Assembly: GCF_003939025.1 (NCBI RefSeq)
Contig: NZ_RQIH01000011.1
Span: 62,001-126,000 of the forward strand
Source: Rhizobium sophoriradicis
GTDB taxonomy: Bacteria > Pseudomonadota > Alphaproteobacteria > Rhizobiales > Rhizobiaceae
Direction: 5' to 3'
Length of the DNA stretch: 64,000 nucleotides
Position numbers and translations under genes: made by a program. Shown piece after piece: positions 24,750 through 33,961 of this stretch (within the stretch, counting starts at the first letter, position 1; the number at the start of each line of letters is the position of its first letter). Below the pieces are notes generated by a model. It searched no databases and was not told where the DNA came from. It saw only the letters and a program-made list of their open reading frames with translations.

Positions 24750-26546
24750 ATGCCAGTCTACAAGGCCCCGGTGAACGATACGCTCTTCGTCCTGAATGAT
24801 GTGCTGGGCCTCGAACGCTACAACAATCTGCCGGGTTTTGCCGATGCCACGCCTGACATGATCGAGGCGATCCTCGGCGAGGCGGGGAAAGTTGCCGAGG
24901 AGGCGCTCTTCCCGGTGAATTATTCCGGCGATCAGGAAGGCTGCCATCGCCACGACGATGCCAGCGTCTCGACACCAAAAGGCTTCAAGGAGGCTTATAG
25001 GGCCTATCGCGAAGGCGGCTGGATCGGCCTTGCCGTGCCTGAGGAATTTGGCGGGCAGGGGCTTCCCTATACGCTGCATTGCGCCGTCGGCGAATATACG
25101 TCCGCAGCCAACATGTCGCTGATGATGTATCCCGGCCTGACGCAGGGCGCGATCGCCGCGATCCTCGTCCACGGCACGCAGGAGCAGAAGGACACCTACT
25201 TGCCGAAGATGGTCGACGGTTCCTGGTCGGGCACCATGAACCTGACAGAGCCGCATTGCGGCACCGATCTCGGCATGCTGCGCACCAAGGCAGTACCGCA
25301 GCCTGACGGCAGCTACAAAATATCAGGCCAGAAGATCTTCATCTCCGCCGGCGAACACGACCTGACCGACAATATCGTCCACCTGGTGCTCGCCCGCATC
25401 GAAGGTGCGCCCGAGGGCACCAAGGGCATCTCGCTGTTCATCGTTCCGAAATTTCTGGTCGGCCACGACGGCGCGCTCGGTGCCCGCAATACCGTCTCCT
25501 GCGGCGCGATCGAGCACAAGATGGGCATTCACGGCAACGCCACCTGCGTGATGAATTACGACGAGGCGACCGGTTTCCTGATCGGCGCCGAAAACCGCGG
25601 CCTCAACGCCATGTTCGTGATGATGAACGAGGCCCGCCTGATGGTCGGTCTGCAGGGCATCGCCATTTCCGAGATCGCCTATCAGAACGCCGCCGCCTAT
25701 GCCCGCGACCGCATCCAGGGCCGCTCGCTGTCCGGCGTCAAGGCGCCGGACAAGAAGGCCGATCCGATCATCGTCCATCCCGATATCCGCCGGACGTTGA
25801 TGACCATCCGCGCCTTCAACGAGGCCGGCCGCGCCTTCCTGCTCTGGACCGCGCTCAAATCCGATATCGCCCACCGCGCCACCGACGAGAAGGAGCGCCA
25901 GACGGCCGACGATATTCTCGGCCTCGTCACACCGATCCTCAAGGGCGTGATGACCGACAAGGGCTTCGACCACGCTGTCATGGCCCAGCAGGTCTTCGGC
26001 GGTCACGGTTATATCGAAGAACACGGCATGAGCCAGTATGTGCGGGATGCCCGCATCGCGATGATCTATGAAGGCGCCAACGGCATTCAGGCGCTCGATC
26101 TCGTCGGCCGCAAGCTCGCCCTGAACGGCGGCCGCGCCGCCATGGCCCTGTTCAAGGAAATCGGTGATTTCTGCGAGGAGAACCGCGGCGACGAAAAGTT
26201 TTCCTTCTTCACCAAACATCTGAAGAAGGGCTTGAACGACGTCCAGGGCGCGACCATGTGGTTCATGCAGAACGCCATGGCCAAGCCCGACAATGCCGGC
26301 GCCGGCTCGACCGACTATATGCATCTCTTCGGCCTCGTCGTTCTCGGCTATATGTGGGCGAAGATGGCGAAAGCCGCCGAGGACGGCCTTGCGTCAGGTG
26401 ATGGAACCCGTGAGGATTTCCTGAAGAACAAGCTGGTGACCGCCCGCTTCTTCATGGAACGCATTATGCCGGAAACCGCGCTGCGCAAGGCCCGCATCGA
26501 AGCCGGCGCCGATACGATGATGGAACTCGCCGCCGAAGCGTTTTAA
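24750..26546 (+). CDS. Acyl-CoA dehydrogenase (fatty acid degradation)
   Basis: A 598-residue flavoenzyme of the large acyl-CoA dehydrogenase subfamily. It has the N-terminal extension typical of the 590-600-residue type, the FAD/substrate segment [19 protein letters not shown], and [43 protein letters not shown], whose Glu is the expected catalytic base. It introduces the first double bond in beta-oxidation. The start at 24750 follows GGAGGA. It leads the operon with thiolase and the fused hydratase/dehydrogenase. Confidence 0.93.
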   Translation: MPVYKAPVNDTLFVLNDVLGLERYNNLPGFADATPDMIEAILGEAGKVAEEALFPVNYSGDQEGCHRHDDASVSTPKGFKEAYRAYREGGWIGLAVPEEFGGQGLPYTLHCAVGEYTSAANMSLMMYPGLTQGAIAAILVHGTQEQKDTYLPKMVDGSWSGTMNLTEPHCGTDLGMLRTKAVPQPDGSYKISGQKIFISAGEHDLTDNIVHLVLARIEGAPEGTKGISLFIVPKFLVGHDGALGARNTVSCGAIEHKMGIHGNATCVMNYDEATGFLIGAENRGLNAMFVMMNEARLMVGLQGIAISEIAYQNAAAYARDRIQGRSLSGVKAPDKKADPIIVHPDIRRTLMTIRAFNEAGRAFLLWTALKSDIAHRATDEKERQTADDILGLVTPILKGVMTDKGFDHAVMAQQVFGGHGYIEEHGMSQYVRDARIAMIYEGANGIQALDLVGRKLALNGGRAAMALFKEIGDFCEENRGDEKFSFFTKHLKKGLNDVQGATMWFMQNAMAKPDNAGAGSTDYMHLFGLVVLGYMWAKMAKAAEDGLASGDGTREDFLKNKLVTARFFMERIMPETALRKARIEAGADTMMELAAEAF

Positions 26547-26552
26547 TTGAGG

Positions 26553-26697
26553 TTCCCCTTCTCCCCAGCGGGGAGAAGATGTCCGAAGGACAGATGAGGG
26601 GGTGAGCGACGAAGGAGCGAACGGCCGCGCGCAAGCAACGCCGAGTTTGCCGCGAGCGCCCCTCATCCGACCTTCTCCCCGAGGGGGAGAAGGAGTG
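26553..26697. repeat. Palindromic repeat between acyl-CoA dehydrogenase and thiolase
   Basis: Starts CCTTCTCCCCAGCGGGGAG and ends with the complementary TTCTCCCCGAGGGGGAGAAGG; the flanks ATGAGGGGGTGAG and GCCCCTCATCC also pair, giving one long hairpin of about 145 bp. It is inserted in the middle of an evident operon. Confidence 0.8.
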
Positions 26698-26740
26698 TTG
26701 AAATTCACCGGCGCCGCCGCGCCGTCAGGGAGACGAGACA

Positions 26741-27949
26741 ATGACCGAGGTTTTCATTTACGATCACGTCCGCACGCCGCGCGGCCGCGGCAAAAAGGAC
26801 GGCGCCCTGCATGAAGTGCCGTCCGTCCGCCTTGCGGCCAAGACGCTGGAAGCGATCCGCGACCGCAACGGGCTCGACACCACGACGGTCGACGACATCA
26901 TCATGGGTTGCGTCGATCCGGTCATGGATGCCGGCGCCGTCATCCCCAAGGCCGCCGCCTTCGAAGCGGGTTATTCCACCAGGGCGCCCGGCATGCAGAT
27001 CTCCCGTTTCTGCGCCTCCGGCCTCGATGCCGTCAATTTCGGCGCCGGCAAGATTGCCCAAGGCGCCGATGACATCGTCATCGCGGGCGGCGTCGAAAGC
27101 ATGTCGCGTGTCGGCCTCGGCATGTCGGGCGGCGCCTGGTTCATGGACCCCTCGGTGAATTTCCCGGCCTATTTCATGCCGCAGGGCGTATCGGCCGATC
27201 TCATCGCCACCAAATACGGTTTCACCCGGACCGATGTCGACGCCTACGCCGTCGAGAGCCAGAGGCGCGCGGGACATGCCTGGGAGCAGGGCTGGTTCGA
27301 CAAGTCGGTCGTCCCGGTCAAGGATCAGAACGGCCTGACGATCCTCGATAAGGACGAGCATATGCGCCCGGGCACCGATATGCAGGCGCTGGCCTCGCTC
27401 AATCCGTCCTTCCAGATGCCCGGCGAGATGGGCGGCTTCGAGGCCGTCGGCATCCAGGCGCATCCGGAGATCGAGCGCATCAACTATGTCCACCACGCCG
27501 GCAATTCTTCCGGCATCGTCGATGGCGCCGGCGTCGTGCTGCTAGGCTCGAAGGCTGGCGGCGAAAGCATGGGGCTGAAGCCGCGTGCCCGCATCAAGGC
27601 CTTCGCCAATATCGGCTCCGATCCGGCCCTGATGCTGACCGGGCCTGTCGACGTCACCGAGAAGCTGTTGAAACGGACCGGCATGCGCCTTGCCGATATC
27701 GACCTCTTCGAGCTGAACGAGGCCTTCGCCGCTGTCGTGCTGCGCTACATGCAGGCCTTCGACATCGACCACGACAGGATCAACGTCAATGGCGGCGCCA
27801 TCGCCATGGGCCATCCGCTCGGCGCCACCGGCGCCATGATCCTCGGCACGGTGCTCGACGAGCTTGAACGCCGCGACTTGAACACCGCGCTGGTGACGCT
27901 CTGCATCGGCGCCGGCATGGGCACGGCAACCGTAATCGAACGCGTTTGA
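26741..27949 (+). CDS. Acetyl-CoA C-acetyltransferase (thiolase, FadA-type)
   Basis: A 402-residue thiolase. Catalytic residues are visible: Cys91 in ISRFCASGLDAVN, His358 in GGAIAMGHPLGATGA and Cys388 in TLCIGAGMGTATV. It cleaves 3-ketoacyl-CoA in the last step of beta-oxidation. FadA-like sequence and the operon context (acyl-CoA dehydrogenase before, hydratase/dehydrogenase after) favour a degradative thiolase over the biosynthetic phbA. Confidence 0.93.
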   Translation: MTEVFIYDHVRTPRGRGKKDGALHEVPSVRLAAKTLEAIRDRNGLDTTTVDDIIMGCVDPVMDAGAVIPKAAAFEAGYSTRAPGMQISRFCASGLDAVNFGAGKIAQGADDIVIAGGVESMSRVGLGMSGGAWFMDPSVNFPAYFMPQGVSADLIATKYGFTRTDVDAYAVESQRRAGHAWEQGWFDKSVVPVKDQNGLTILDKDEHMRPGTDMQALASLNPSFQMPGEMGGFEAVGIQAHPEIERINYVHHAGNSSGIVDGAGVVLLGSKAGGESMGLKPRARIKAFANIGSDPALMLTGPVDVTEKLLKRTGMRLADIDLFELNEAFAAVVLRYMQAFDIDHDRINVNGGAIAMGHPLGATGAMILGTVLDELERRDLNTALVTLCIGAGMGTATVIERV

Positions 27950-27959
27950 TGGGACCAAA

Positions 27960-28058
27960 CCCTCCCCCTTGTGGGAAGGGTCGAGCAAAGCGAGGGGAGG
28001 GGTCTTTCCACCGAAGAGAAACCCCTCCCCAACCCCTCCCCACAAGGGGGAGGGGCTT
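27960..28058. repeat. CCCCTCCCC-type repeat between thiolase and fadJ-like gene
   Basis: Contains the same CCCCTCCCCAACCCC...GGGGAGGGGCTT end found at 16581-16618, preceded by an imperfect inverted partner CCTCCCCCTTGTGGG. It lies just before the start codon of the next gene of the operon. Confidence 0.75.
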
Positions 28059-28093
28059 CACCGCCAAAGAATTCAGGGAGAGGAATTCCCAAG

Positions 28094-30310
28094 ATGAGCA
28101 CCTACACCAATTTCACGCTCGAAACCGACGCCGATGGCATCGCTCTCGTCACCTGGGACATGCCCGGCAAATCGATGAACGTCTTCACCGCCGAGGTGAT
28201 GCAAGAGCTGAACGCCATCATCGACGCAACCACGGCTGACACCGCCGTCAAGGGTGTCGTCTTCACCTCGGGCAAATCCTCCTTCTCCGGCGGCGCCGAT
28301 CTTTCGATGATCAAGTCGATGTTCAGCTCCTATCAGGAGGAGAAGGCCAAGAGTCCGCAGACGGCGGTGCAGACGCTGTTTGGTTTGGTCGGCCGGATGA
28401 GCGGCCTGTTCCGCAAGCTCGAAACCTCGGGCAAGCCGTGGGTGTCGGCGATCAACGGCACCTGCATGGGCGGCGCTTTCGAACTGTCGCTTGCCTGCCA
28501 TGGCCGTGTCGCCTCCAATGCCAAGAGCGTCAAGATCGCGCTGCCCGAGGTCAAGGTCGGCATCTTCCCCGGCGCCGGCGGCACCCAGCGCGTGTCGCGG
28601 CTCGCCAATGCCCAGGATGCGCTGCAGATGATGACGACGGGCCAGTCGCTCACGGGCTCGCGCGCCAAGGCGATGAACCTCGTGCATCAGGTGGTCGAGC
28701 CGGATCAACTGATCCCGGCCGCCAAGCAAATGATCAAGGACGGGCTGAAGCCGGTCGCCCCGTGGGACGAGAAGGGCTTCAAGCTGCCGGGCGGCGGCAT
28801 CTGGACGCCGGCCTCCGCCCAGCTCTGGCCGGCCGCACCGGCAATCCTGCGCCGCGAAACCTCAGGCAATTACCCCGCCGCGCTCGCCATCCTGAAATGC
28901 GTCTATGAAGGCCTGCAGGTACCGTTCGACACCGGCCTGAAGATCGAGCAGCGTTATTTCACCGAGGTGCTGCAGACCCGCGAAGCCTTCTCGATGATCC
29001 GCTCGCTGTTCATCTCCATGCAGGAGCTCGGCAAGGGCGCCCGCCGTCCCGCCGGCATTCCGAAGACCGAACTCAAACATGTCGGCGTCGTCGGCGCCGG
29101 TTTCATGGGCGCCTCGATTGCCTATGTCACCGCCGCCGCCGGTCTCCCGGTGACGCTGATCGACCGCGACATGGAGGCTGCCGCCAAGGGCAAGGCCGTC
29201 TGCGAAGGCCTCGTCAAGGATTCCGTCGGTAAGGGACGCTTTACGCAGGACGAGGCGGCGGCGCTTCTCTCCCGCATCACGCCTGCCGCCGACTATGCCG
29301 GTCTCGCCACCGCCGATCTCGTCATCGAGGCGGTGTTCGAAGATCGCGAAGTGAAGAAATCGGTCATCGAGGCTGTTGAAGCGGTGCTCCCGGAAGGGGC
29401 GATTTTCGCCTCCAATACCTCGACCCTGCCGATCACGGGTCTTGCCAAGAATTCCAAGCGCCCGGCCGATTTCATCGGCATCCACTTCTTCTCGCCCGTC
29501 GAAAAGATGATGCTGACCGAGGTCATCCTCGGCAAGGAGACCGACGACAAGGCGCTCGCCGTCGCGCTCGACTATGTCGCGGCGATCAAGAAGACGCCGA
29601 TCGTCGTCAACGACACCCGCGGTTTCTTCGTCAATCGCTGCGTTCTGCGCTACATGTCGGAAAGCTACGACATGCTGATCGAAGGCGTGCCGCCCGCCAT
29701 GATCGAAAATGCCGCCAAGATGGCCGGCATGCCGGTCGGTCCCCTGGCGCTCAATGACGAGGTCGCCATCGACCTGTCGCTGAAGATCCTCAAGGCCACG
29801 GTCGCCGATCTTGGCGAGAAGGCCATCGACCCCAGGCATATGGAGCTCATCTCCCGCATGGTCGAAAAGGAGGGCCGCTTCGGCCGCAAGAACTCCAAGG
29901 GTTTCTACGACTATCCGCCGAAACCGGCGAAGAAGTCGCTTTGGCCCGAGCTCAAGGACTTCTATCCGCAGAAGCAGGCGGATGAGGTCGATGTCGCCGT
30001 CCTCAAACAGCGTTTCCTTGTCACCATCGCGCTCGAAGCCGCCCGCACCGTCGAGGAAGGTATCGTCACCGATCCGCGCGAAGCCGACGTCGGCTCGATC
30101 CTCGGCTTCGGCTTCGCGCCCTATACCGGCGGGGCGCTGAGCTATATCGACGGCATGGGTGTTAAAGCCTTCGTCGAGTTGGCGGAGAAGTTAGCATTGG
30201 CTTACGGAGATCACTTCAAGCCGACGCCGCTGCTGAAGGACATGGCCGCCAAGGGCGAGACGTTTTATGGGCGGTTCGATCCCTATGCGGGGGCGAAGGC
30301 AGCGGCGTAA
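28094..30310 (+). CDS. Fused enoyl-CoA hydratase/3-hydroxyacyl-CoA dehydrogenase (FadJ-type)
   Basis: A 738-residue bifunctional enzyme. The N-terminal crotonase domain (1-290) has GKSSFSGGADLSMI, GTCMGGAFELSLACH and LPEVKVGIFPGAGGTQR with the two catalytic Glu. The dehydrogenase domain starts near 330 with the NAD site GVVGAGFMGASIAYV, continues with SNTSTLPI and FIGIHFFSPVEKMML, and ends in FCAD-type C-terminal helices. It converts trans-enoyl-CoA to 3-ketoacyl-CoA. The start at 28094 avoids the upstream frame that reads through the repeat. Third gene of the operon. Confidence 0.93.
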   Translation: MSTYTNFTLETDADGIALVTWDMPGKSMNVFTAEVMQELNAIIDATTADTAVKGVVFTSGKSSFSGGADLSMIKSMFSSYQEEKAKSPQTAVQTLFGLVGRMSGLFRKLETSGKPWVSAINGTCMGGAFELSLACHGRVASNAKSVKIALPEVKVGIFPGAGGTQRVSRLANAQDALQMMTTGQSLTGSRAKAMNLVHQVVEPDQLIPAAKQMIKDGLKPVAPWDEKGFKLPGGGIWTPASAQLWPAAPAILRRETSGNYPAALAILKCVYEGLQVPFDTGLKIEQRYFTEVLQTREAFSMIRSLFISMQELGKGARRPAGIPKTELKHVGVVGAGFMGASIAYVTAAAGLPVTLIDRDMEAAAKGKAVCEGLVKDSVGKGRFTQDEAAALLSRITPAADYAGLATADLVIEAVFEDREVKKSVIEAVEAVLPEGAIFASNTSTLPITGLAKNSKRPADFIGIHFFSPVEKMMLTEVILGKETDDKALAVALDYVAAIKKTPIVVNDTRGFFVNRCVLRYMSESYDMLIEGVPPAMIENAAKMAGMPVGPLALNDEVAIDLSLKILKATVADLGEKAIDPRHMELISRMVEKEGRFGRKNSKGFYDYPPKPAKKSLWPELKDFYPQKQADEVDVAVLKQRFLVTIALEAARTVEEGIVTDPREADVGSILGFGFAPYTGGALSYIDGMGVKAFVELAEKLALAYGDHFKPTPLLKDMAAKGETFYGRFDPYAGAKAAA

Positions 30311-30349
30311 GCGCGATCCGCGGCCTTGGTATTAACGGGAGTATCTTTA

Positions 30350-30541
30350 CCGTTGTGCCGTGGCCGCCCCCCTCTGCCCTGCCGGGCATCTCCCCCACAG
30401 GTGGGGAGATCGCAAGTGGCTAAACCTTCCCGCCTCTCTACCGTTTCGCCCGGCGGACACCAGTTGTTTGGGGAAGCCGGTGCGCCCAGCCAATCTCCCC
30501 ACCTGTGGGGGAGATGCCCGGCAGGGCAGAGGGGGGCTTAC
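30350..30541. repeat. Large intergenic inverted repeat
   Basis: CTCTGCCCTGCCGGGCATCTCCCCCACAGG-type left arm (30366-30409) is repeated inverted at about 30496-30540, with a 90-base spacer. It fills the first half of the gene-free gap 30311-30770. It is of the same general kind as the other long hairpins but a different sequence family. Confidence 0.75.
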
Positions 30542-30770
30542 ACGGCACGACGTAGTGAACACCCCGCCAAGCCGAATTCGACTTTCCCTTGCCGACGCCT
30601 TGCCGCGGACACAATTTGCAATTACATGTCTCCGCATCGATCTTGCTAGATGAACTTTGAAACGGCGCTTGCGTCGTTCCTGGCGACCTTCCTCCAAAAT
30701 CGGTTTTCATCGCCGCTTGGGCTTTGCCCGGGCTGCAATCTTCTATGAGCGATTCGAAAAGGATATCGTC

Positions 30771-30980
30771 ATGAGCACAGGTACCGTAAAGTGGTTCAAC
30801 GCAACCAAGGGCTTCGGCTTCATTCAGCCGGATGACGGCGCAGCCGACGTTTTCGTCCACATCTCCGCCGTCGAGCGCGCCGGCATGCGTGACCTCAAGG
30901 ATGGCCAGAAGCTGTCTTACGAGCTCGTCCGCGACAACAAGTCCGGCAAGATGTCGGCAGACCGCCTCCAGGCGGCCTAA
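30771..30980 (+). CDS. Cold-shock protein (CspA family)
   Basis: A 69-residue single cold-shock domain: [20 protein letters not shown] with RNP1 (KGFGFI) and RNP2 (VFVHIS), ending MSADRLQAA. It binds single-stranded RNA or DNA and melts RNA secondary structure. The longer in-frame start at 30657 is unlikely because the first 38 residues are basic and foreign to the family. A terminator hairpin follows 6 bases after the stop. The 5' leader may be regulatory, as usual for csp genes, but I see no defined element. Confidence 0.95.
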   Translation: MSTGTVKWFNATKGFGFIQPDDGAADVFVHISAVERAGMRDLKDGQKLSYELVRDNKSGKMSADRLQAA

Positions 30981-30986
30981 ATCTTG

Positions 30987-31006
30987 ACGCGTCCTCTTGG
31001 ACGCGT
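30987..31006 (+). terminator. Terminator hairpin after cold-shock gene
   Basis: Perfect 8-bp stem ACGCGTCC/GGACGCGT with loop TCTT, followed by GGAGCTTTG. A second hairpin lies downstream at 31075. Confidence 0.6.
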
Positions 31007-31074
31007 GGAGCTTTGAATATCATCTCCGGATCGTGACCACGGATGTACTGGCACGGTTCGTTGAGATGGCAGGG

Positions 31075-31099
31075 AAGGTCGGGTTAGCCCGGCCTTTTT
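31075..31099 (+). terminator. Rho-independent terminator
   Basis: AAGGTCGGG, loop TTAG, CCCGGCCTT, with one G-T wobble, followed by a T run. This is the clearest intrinsic terminator in the window and probably the back-up terminator for the cold-shock transcript. Confidence 0.75.
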
Positions 31100-31143
31100 G
31101 CGTTTCGGGCCGGCAGGCCAGAGGGGGCGCTCAGGGTGCGACC

Positions 31144-31644
31144 TCAACCTCCGGACGCCCCGTCACTCTCTAGCATCGCCATCACCCGCGCCATGACAGC
31201 CCGCGCCGCGTCGAGCTCGGCCGACGTAAACGCGGCGCCGAGCCCATCAGCCCATCCGGCCTGCGCCACCTCGATCACCCCCAGTTGCTCGGCCCCTTCG
31301 TCCGTCAGCCGCACCAGCTTCGCCCGCTGGTGCTCCGGATTGTCGGCATAGGCGATCAGCCCTTCGCCCGCCAGCACGTCGGCAAGCCGCTGCACACCCT
31401 GGCGGGCGAGGCCGAGCGCGCGCGCGATTTGCGCCACCGACATGTCGCCGCGCCGCGCCGCCGCCAGCACCTGCCAGCGCGCGCTCGTCTGTCCCGCGGG
31501 CTTTGCCAGCCGGTCGCCGGCCGCGGTCAGATGGCCGGCAAGACGAAGGGCCGTGATCGCGAAAGCGGAAAAGGCGTCCCCTTCCACGGTCCGCTCCGGT
31601 CGATTTTGTTTGACAACATGTTGTCTATTCTGTATCTCATCCAT
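31144..31644 (-). CDS. MarR family transcriptional regulator
   Basis: A 166-residue winged-helix protein: HTH at about 70-100 ([29 protein letters not shown]) and the wing [20 protein letters not shown]. The start is uncertain. The ATG at 31644 puts one perfect operator palindrome inside the first codons; a downstream GTG at 31587 would place both palindromes in the promoter. It is divergent from the GFA gene and probably represses it and itself. Confidence 0.85.
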   Translation of the reverse strand: MDEIQNRQHVVKQNRPERTVEGDAFSAFAITALRLAGHLTAAGDRLAKPAGQTSARWQVLAAARRGDMSVAQIARALGLARQGVQRLADVLAGEGLIAYADNPEHQRAKLVRLTDEGAEQLGVIEVAQAGWADGLGAAFTSAELDAARAVMARVMAMLESDGASGG

Positions 31645-31662
31645 CGTGACAACATATTGTCA
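31612..31662. promoter_or_regulatory. Twin MarR operators
   Basis: Two related palindromes: GACAACATGTTGTC at 31612-31625 (perfect) and TGACAACATATTGTCA at 31647-31662. Their centres are 36 bp apart. They share the half-site TGACAA and lie between the divergent MarR and GFA genes. The first overlaps the annotated start of the MarR gene. Confidence 0.7.
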
Positions 31663-31702
31663 TAGTTCTGCGCCCGCTGCAACGCCGAAGGAGGAGATCA
31701 CC

Positions 31703-32107
31703 ATGAAGAAGACCTACAGAGGAAGCTGCCATTGCGGCAAAGTGCACTACGAGGTGGACATTGACCTCGAAGCGGGCACCGGCCGCTGCAATTGTTCGAT
31801 CTGCGCTAAGCGGCGCTATTGGGGCGCCAACGTCAAGCCGGAGGATTTCCGGCTGATGTGCGACGAGGAGGAGATGTCAGACTACCAGTTCAACACGATG
31901 AGCGGCCATCACCGCTTTTGCCGCACCTGCGGCGTGCCCGCCTTCGGCGACGGTTATGTCGAGGCGATCGGCGGAGCCTATGTCTCGATCAACATCGCCT
32001 GCCTCGACGATATCACCCCTGAGGAACTGGCGGCCTTATCAGTCCGTTATGCCGACGGCAGGCACGATGCCTGGTGGAACGAACCGGCGGTGACGAGTTA
32101 TCTCTGA
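31703..32107 (+). CDS. GFA (glutathione-dependent formaldehyde-activating) family protein
   Basis: A 134-residue zinc-binding protein of the Gfa/CENP-V fold. Cys ligands are seen in [12 protein letters not shown] (Cys9, Cys11), CNCSICAK (Cys29, Cys31, Cys34) and CRTCG. The family includes glutathione-dependent formaldehyde-activating enzymes, but most members have unknown substrates. The start follows GGAGGAG at good spacing. Control by the divergent MarR protein is likely. Confidence 0.88.
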   Translation: MKKTYRGSCHCGKVHYEVDIDLEAGTGRCNCSICAKRRYWGANVKPEDFRLMCDEEEMSDYQFNTMSGHHRFCRTCGVPAFGDGYVEAIGGAYVSINIACLDDITPEELAALSVRYADGRHDAWWNEPAVTSYL

Positions 32108-32180
32108 AGCAATTCAGCAGCCGATGTCGGATCGTCCTCCTCCCGTTCGTCCTCTGTCCACAACGGAAAGGAGAACGACC

Positions 32181-32618
32181 GTGAAAGACGAAGCCAGGAT
32201 CGACGAAGAGGCGATCATCGCCATGCTGATGATGCGGGCCAAGGCGCTGGGCGAAAAGAACGCCGCGGAGGCGCTTTCCTATGAGGCCGAGGATTCCGTC
32301 GAGTTTTCGCTGGCGCCGCCGCTCGTCTACTACGGCCAGGACGAGGCGGGTCTGCAGGCGTGGTTCGACACCTGGGAGGGCCCGATCGGCGGCGAAGTGC
32401 GCGATGCCAAACTGACGGTCGGCGGCGATGTTGCGTTCTGGAGCGGTCTCATGCGCATGACCGGGACCAAGACCGATGGCGCCGAGGTTGACCTCTGGTT
32501 CCGCCAGACCCTCGGCATCGTCAAGCAAGACGGGCATTGGATCGTCGCTCACCAGCATGCCTCCGTGCCCTTCGCCATGGATGGCAGCGGCCGTGCATTG
32601 CTCGATCTCAAGCCGTGA
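32181..32618 (+). CDS. NTF2-like (SnoaL/YybH-type) protein
   Basis: A 145-residue protein with the cone-like NTF2 fold pattern: AIIAMLMMRAKALGEKNAAEALSY at the start, then WFDTWEGPIGGEVRDAKLTVGGDVAFWSGLMRMTG and the end FRQTLGIVKQDGHWIVAHQHASVPF. Related proteins are used for binding or isomerising small ligands. The start is GTG at 32181, with AAAGGAGA upstream. It probably belongs to the MarR-GFA transcript (73-bp gap). Confidence 0.8.
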   Translation: MKDEARIDEEAIIAMLMMRAKALGEKNAAEALSYEAEDSVEFSLAPPLVYYGQDEAGLQAWFDTWEGPIGGEVRDAKLTVGGDVAFWSGLMRMTGTKTDGAEVDLWFRQTLGIVKQDGHWIVAHQHASVPFAMDGSGRALLDLKP

Positions 32619-32633
32619 CGTGGGCCTTGTATG

Positions 32634-33824
32634 TCAGGCCATCTTCCTGCGGCCACTACGGACAGCGATGATCCCGATGCCCATCAAAAGCAGGATGGCC
32701 GTCGCATAGATATCCGTCGTCAGGCTATAACCTGCCGATTTCGCCAGGAGGCCGGCAAGGATCGCCGGCAGGCTGAAGGCGAGATAACTCTGGACGTAGA
32801 AGGCGGCAAGCAGGCCGGCCCGTTCCTCCGCCTTGGCAAGCGGCATGATGGTGCCGATCGAGCCGAGGAAATTGGTGCCGAAGCCGGCGCCGGTGAAGAG
32901 GGTGCCGACGAGAAGCAGCGGTACATTGGCAAGATGCACGCCGGCAACGACCGTCAGGATGCCGAGCGTTTTGGCCGACACGCCGAAACCGAGATTGGCC
33001 GATGCCGTCTTGCCGCGCCTGAGATAGACGGCGATTGCTCCGCTCACCATCAGCGCGGTCACGACAGCCCCGCCCGTCAGCGGCGCGCGACTGCCGGTCG
33101 TGCTGGCGACCAGCGACGGTACCAGCGAGAGGTAGAAGCCCGCAAGCGTCCAGTTGGCGATGTTGATCGGCGTCACCAGCGACAGCGGCCGCTTCACCTG
33201 CGGCGGAATGACGACCCGCGGCATCAGCGAGCCGAGCGCGCCGGGTCGCCTGCCGCCCGTCTCCCGGGTCAGCCAGATGCCGCCCGCCTGCAGGGTGAAG
33301 GCGATGATCAGCAGCGCATAGGTGAGATGCATCGGGAACGGGCCATATTGGATTAAGGCGCTGGTGCCGACCGCGCCGACTGCCATGCCGCAAAGCGGCG
33401 CGATCGAATTGACGATCTGCCCCTTTGCCCGATCGACATCGACAAGCGCCGCTCCGAGCGAAGCGCCGGCAATGCCGGTCGCCACACCCTGAACGGTCCG
33501 TGCCGCGATCAGCCAGCCGGGGCCGTTGGCGACGACGAACAGCCCCATGGCAAGGATTTCGAGCAAGAGGGCTGAGAAGATCACCGGCTTCCTGCCCAGA
33601 TGGTCGGAGATCGAACCGGCGATCAGGAGCGCCGTCAGCAGGGCGAAAGCGTAGACCGCGAAGATCACCGTAATCACCACCGGCGAGAGCGAGAAGTTCT
33701 CCTGATAGATGCGGTAGAGCGGCGTCGGCGCCGCGGAAGCGCCGAAGAAGGTGGCGAGCGTCAGCGCGTGAAAGCCGATCGAGGGGGCTGGCGCATTCTC
33801 TGTGGATTTGGCTGAGGCGAGCAT
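32634..33824 (-). CDS. MFS transporter
   Basis: A 396-residue major facilitator with 12 predicted helices. The family loop 2-3 motif is GSISDHLGRKPVIF. It resembles drug-type efflux permeases (DHA group), substrate unknown. It is divergent from a TetR-family regulator, the usual arrangement of a locally controlled exporter. Confidence 0.88.
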   Translation of the reverse strand: MLASAKSTENAPAPSIGFHALTLATFFGASAAPTPLYRIYQENFSLSPVVITVIFAVYAFALLTALLIAGSISDHLGRKPVIFSALLLEILAMGLFVVANGPGWLIAARTVQGVATGIAGASLGAALVDVDRAKGQIVNSIAPLCGMAVGAVGTSALIQYGPFPMHLTYALLIIAFTLQAGGIWLTRETGGRRPGALGSLMPRVVIPPQVKRPLSLVTPINIANWTLAGFYLSLVPSLVASTTGSRAPLTGGAVVTALMVSGAIAVYLRRGKTASANLGFGVSAKTLGILTVVAGVHLANVPLLLVGTLFTGAGFGTNFLGSIGTIMPLAKAEERAGLLAAFYVQSYLAFSLPAILAGLLAKSAGYSLTTDIYATAILLLMGIGIIAVRSGRRKMA

Positions 33825-33839
33825 ATATAAGCCCCTTAA

Positions 33840-33860
33840 AGCTAAGCCGTTGCGTTAGCT
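33840..33860. promoter_or_regulatory. Candidate TetR operator between MFS and TetR genes
   Basis: AGCTAA, nine bases, TTAGCT: an inverted repeat 16 bp from the MFS start, in the shared intergenic region. Short arms make this tentative. Confidence 0.4.
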
Positions 33861-33961
33861 CCATCTAAGGCGCTTGCGGCATAAAGGCAAATTCTTTGCG
33901 TTAATGCATCTTTCAAAGATTTTGAACCATAGAACTGGAAGGCGTAAGTCGGGTTGCGGGC

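Noticed and set aside
30657-30770. N-terminal extension of the cold-shock protein
   Set aside because: Not part of the cold-shock fold; the start at 30771 gives the normal 69 residues.
31442-31702. Extension of the GFA gene to an upstream start
   Set aside because: It would cover the MarR promoter and operators and adds 87 residues foreign to the family.
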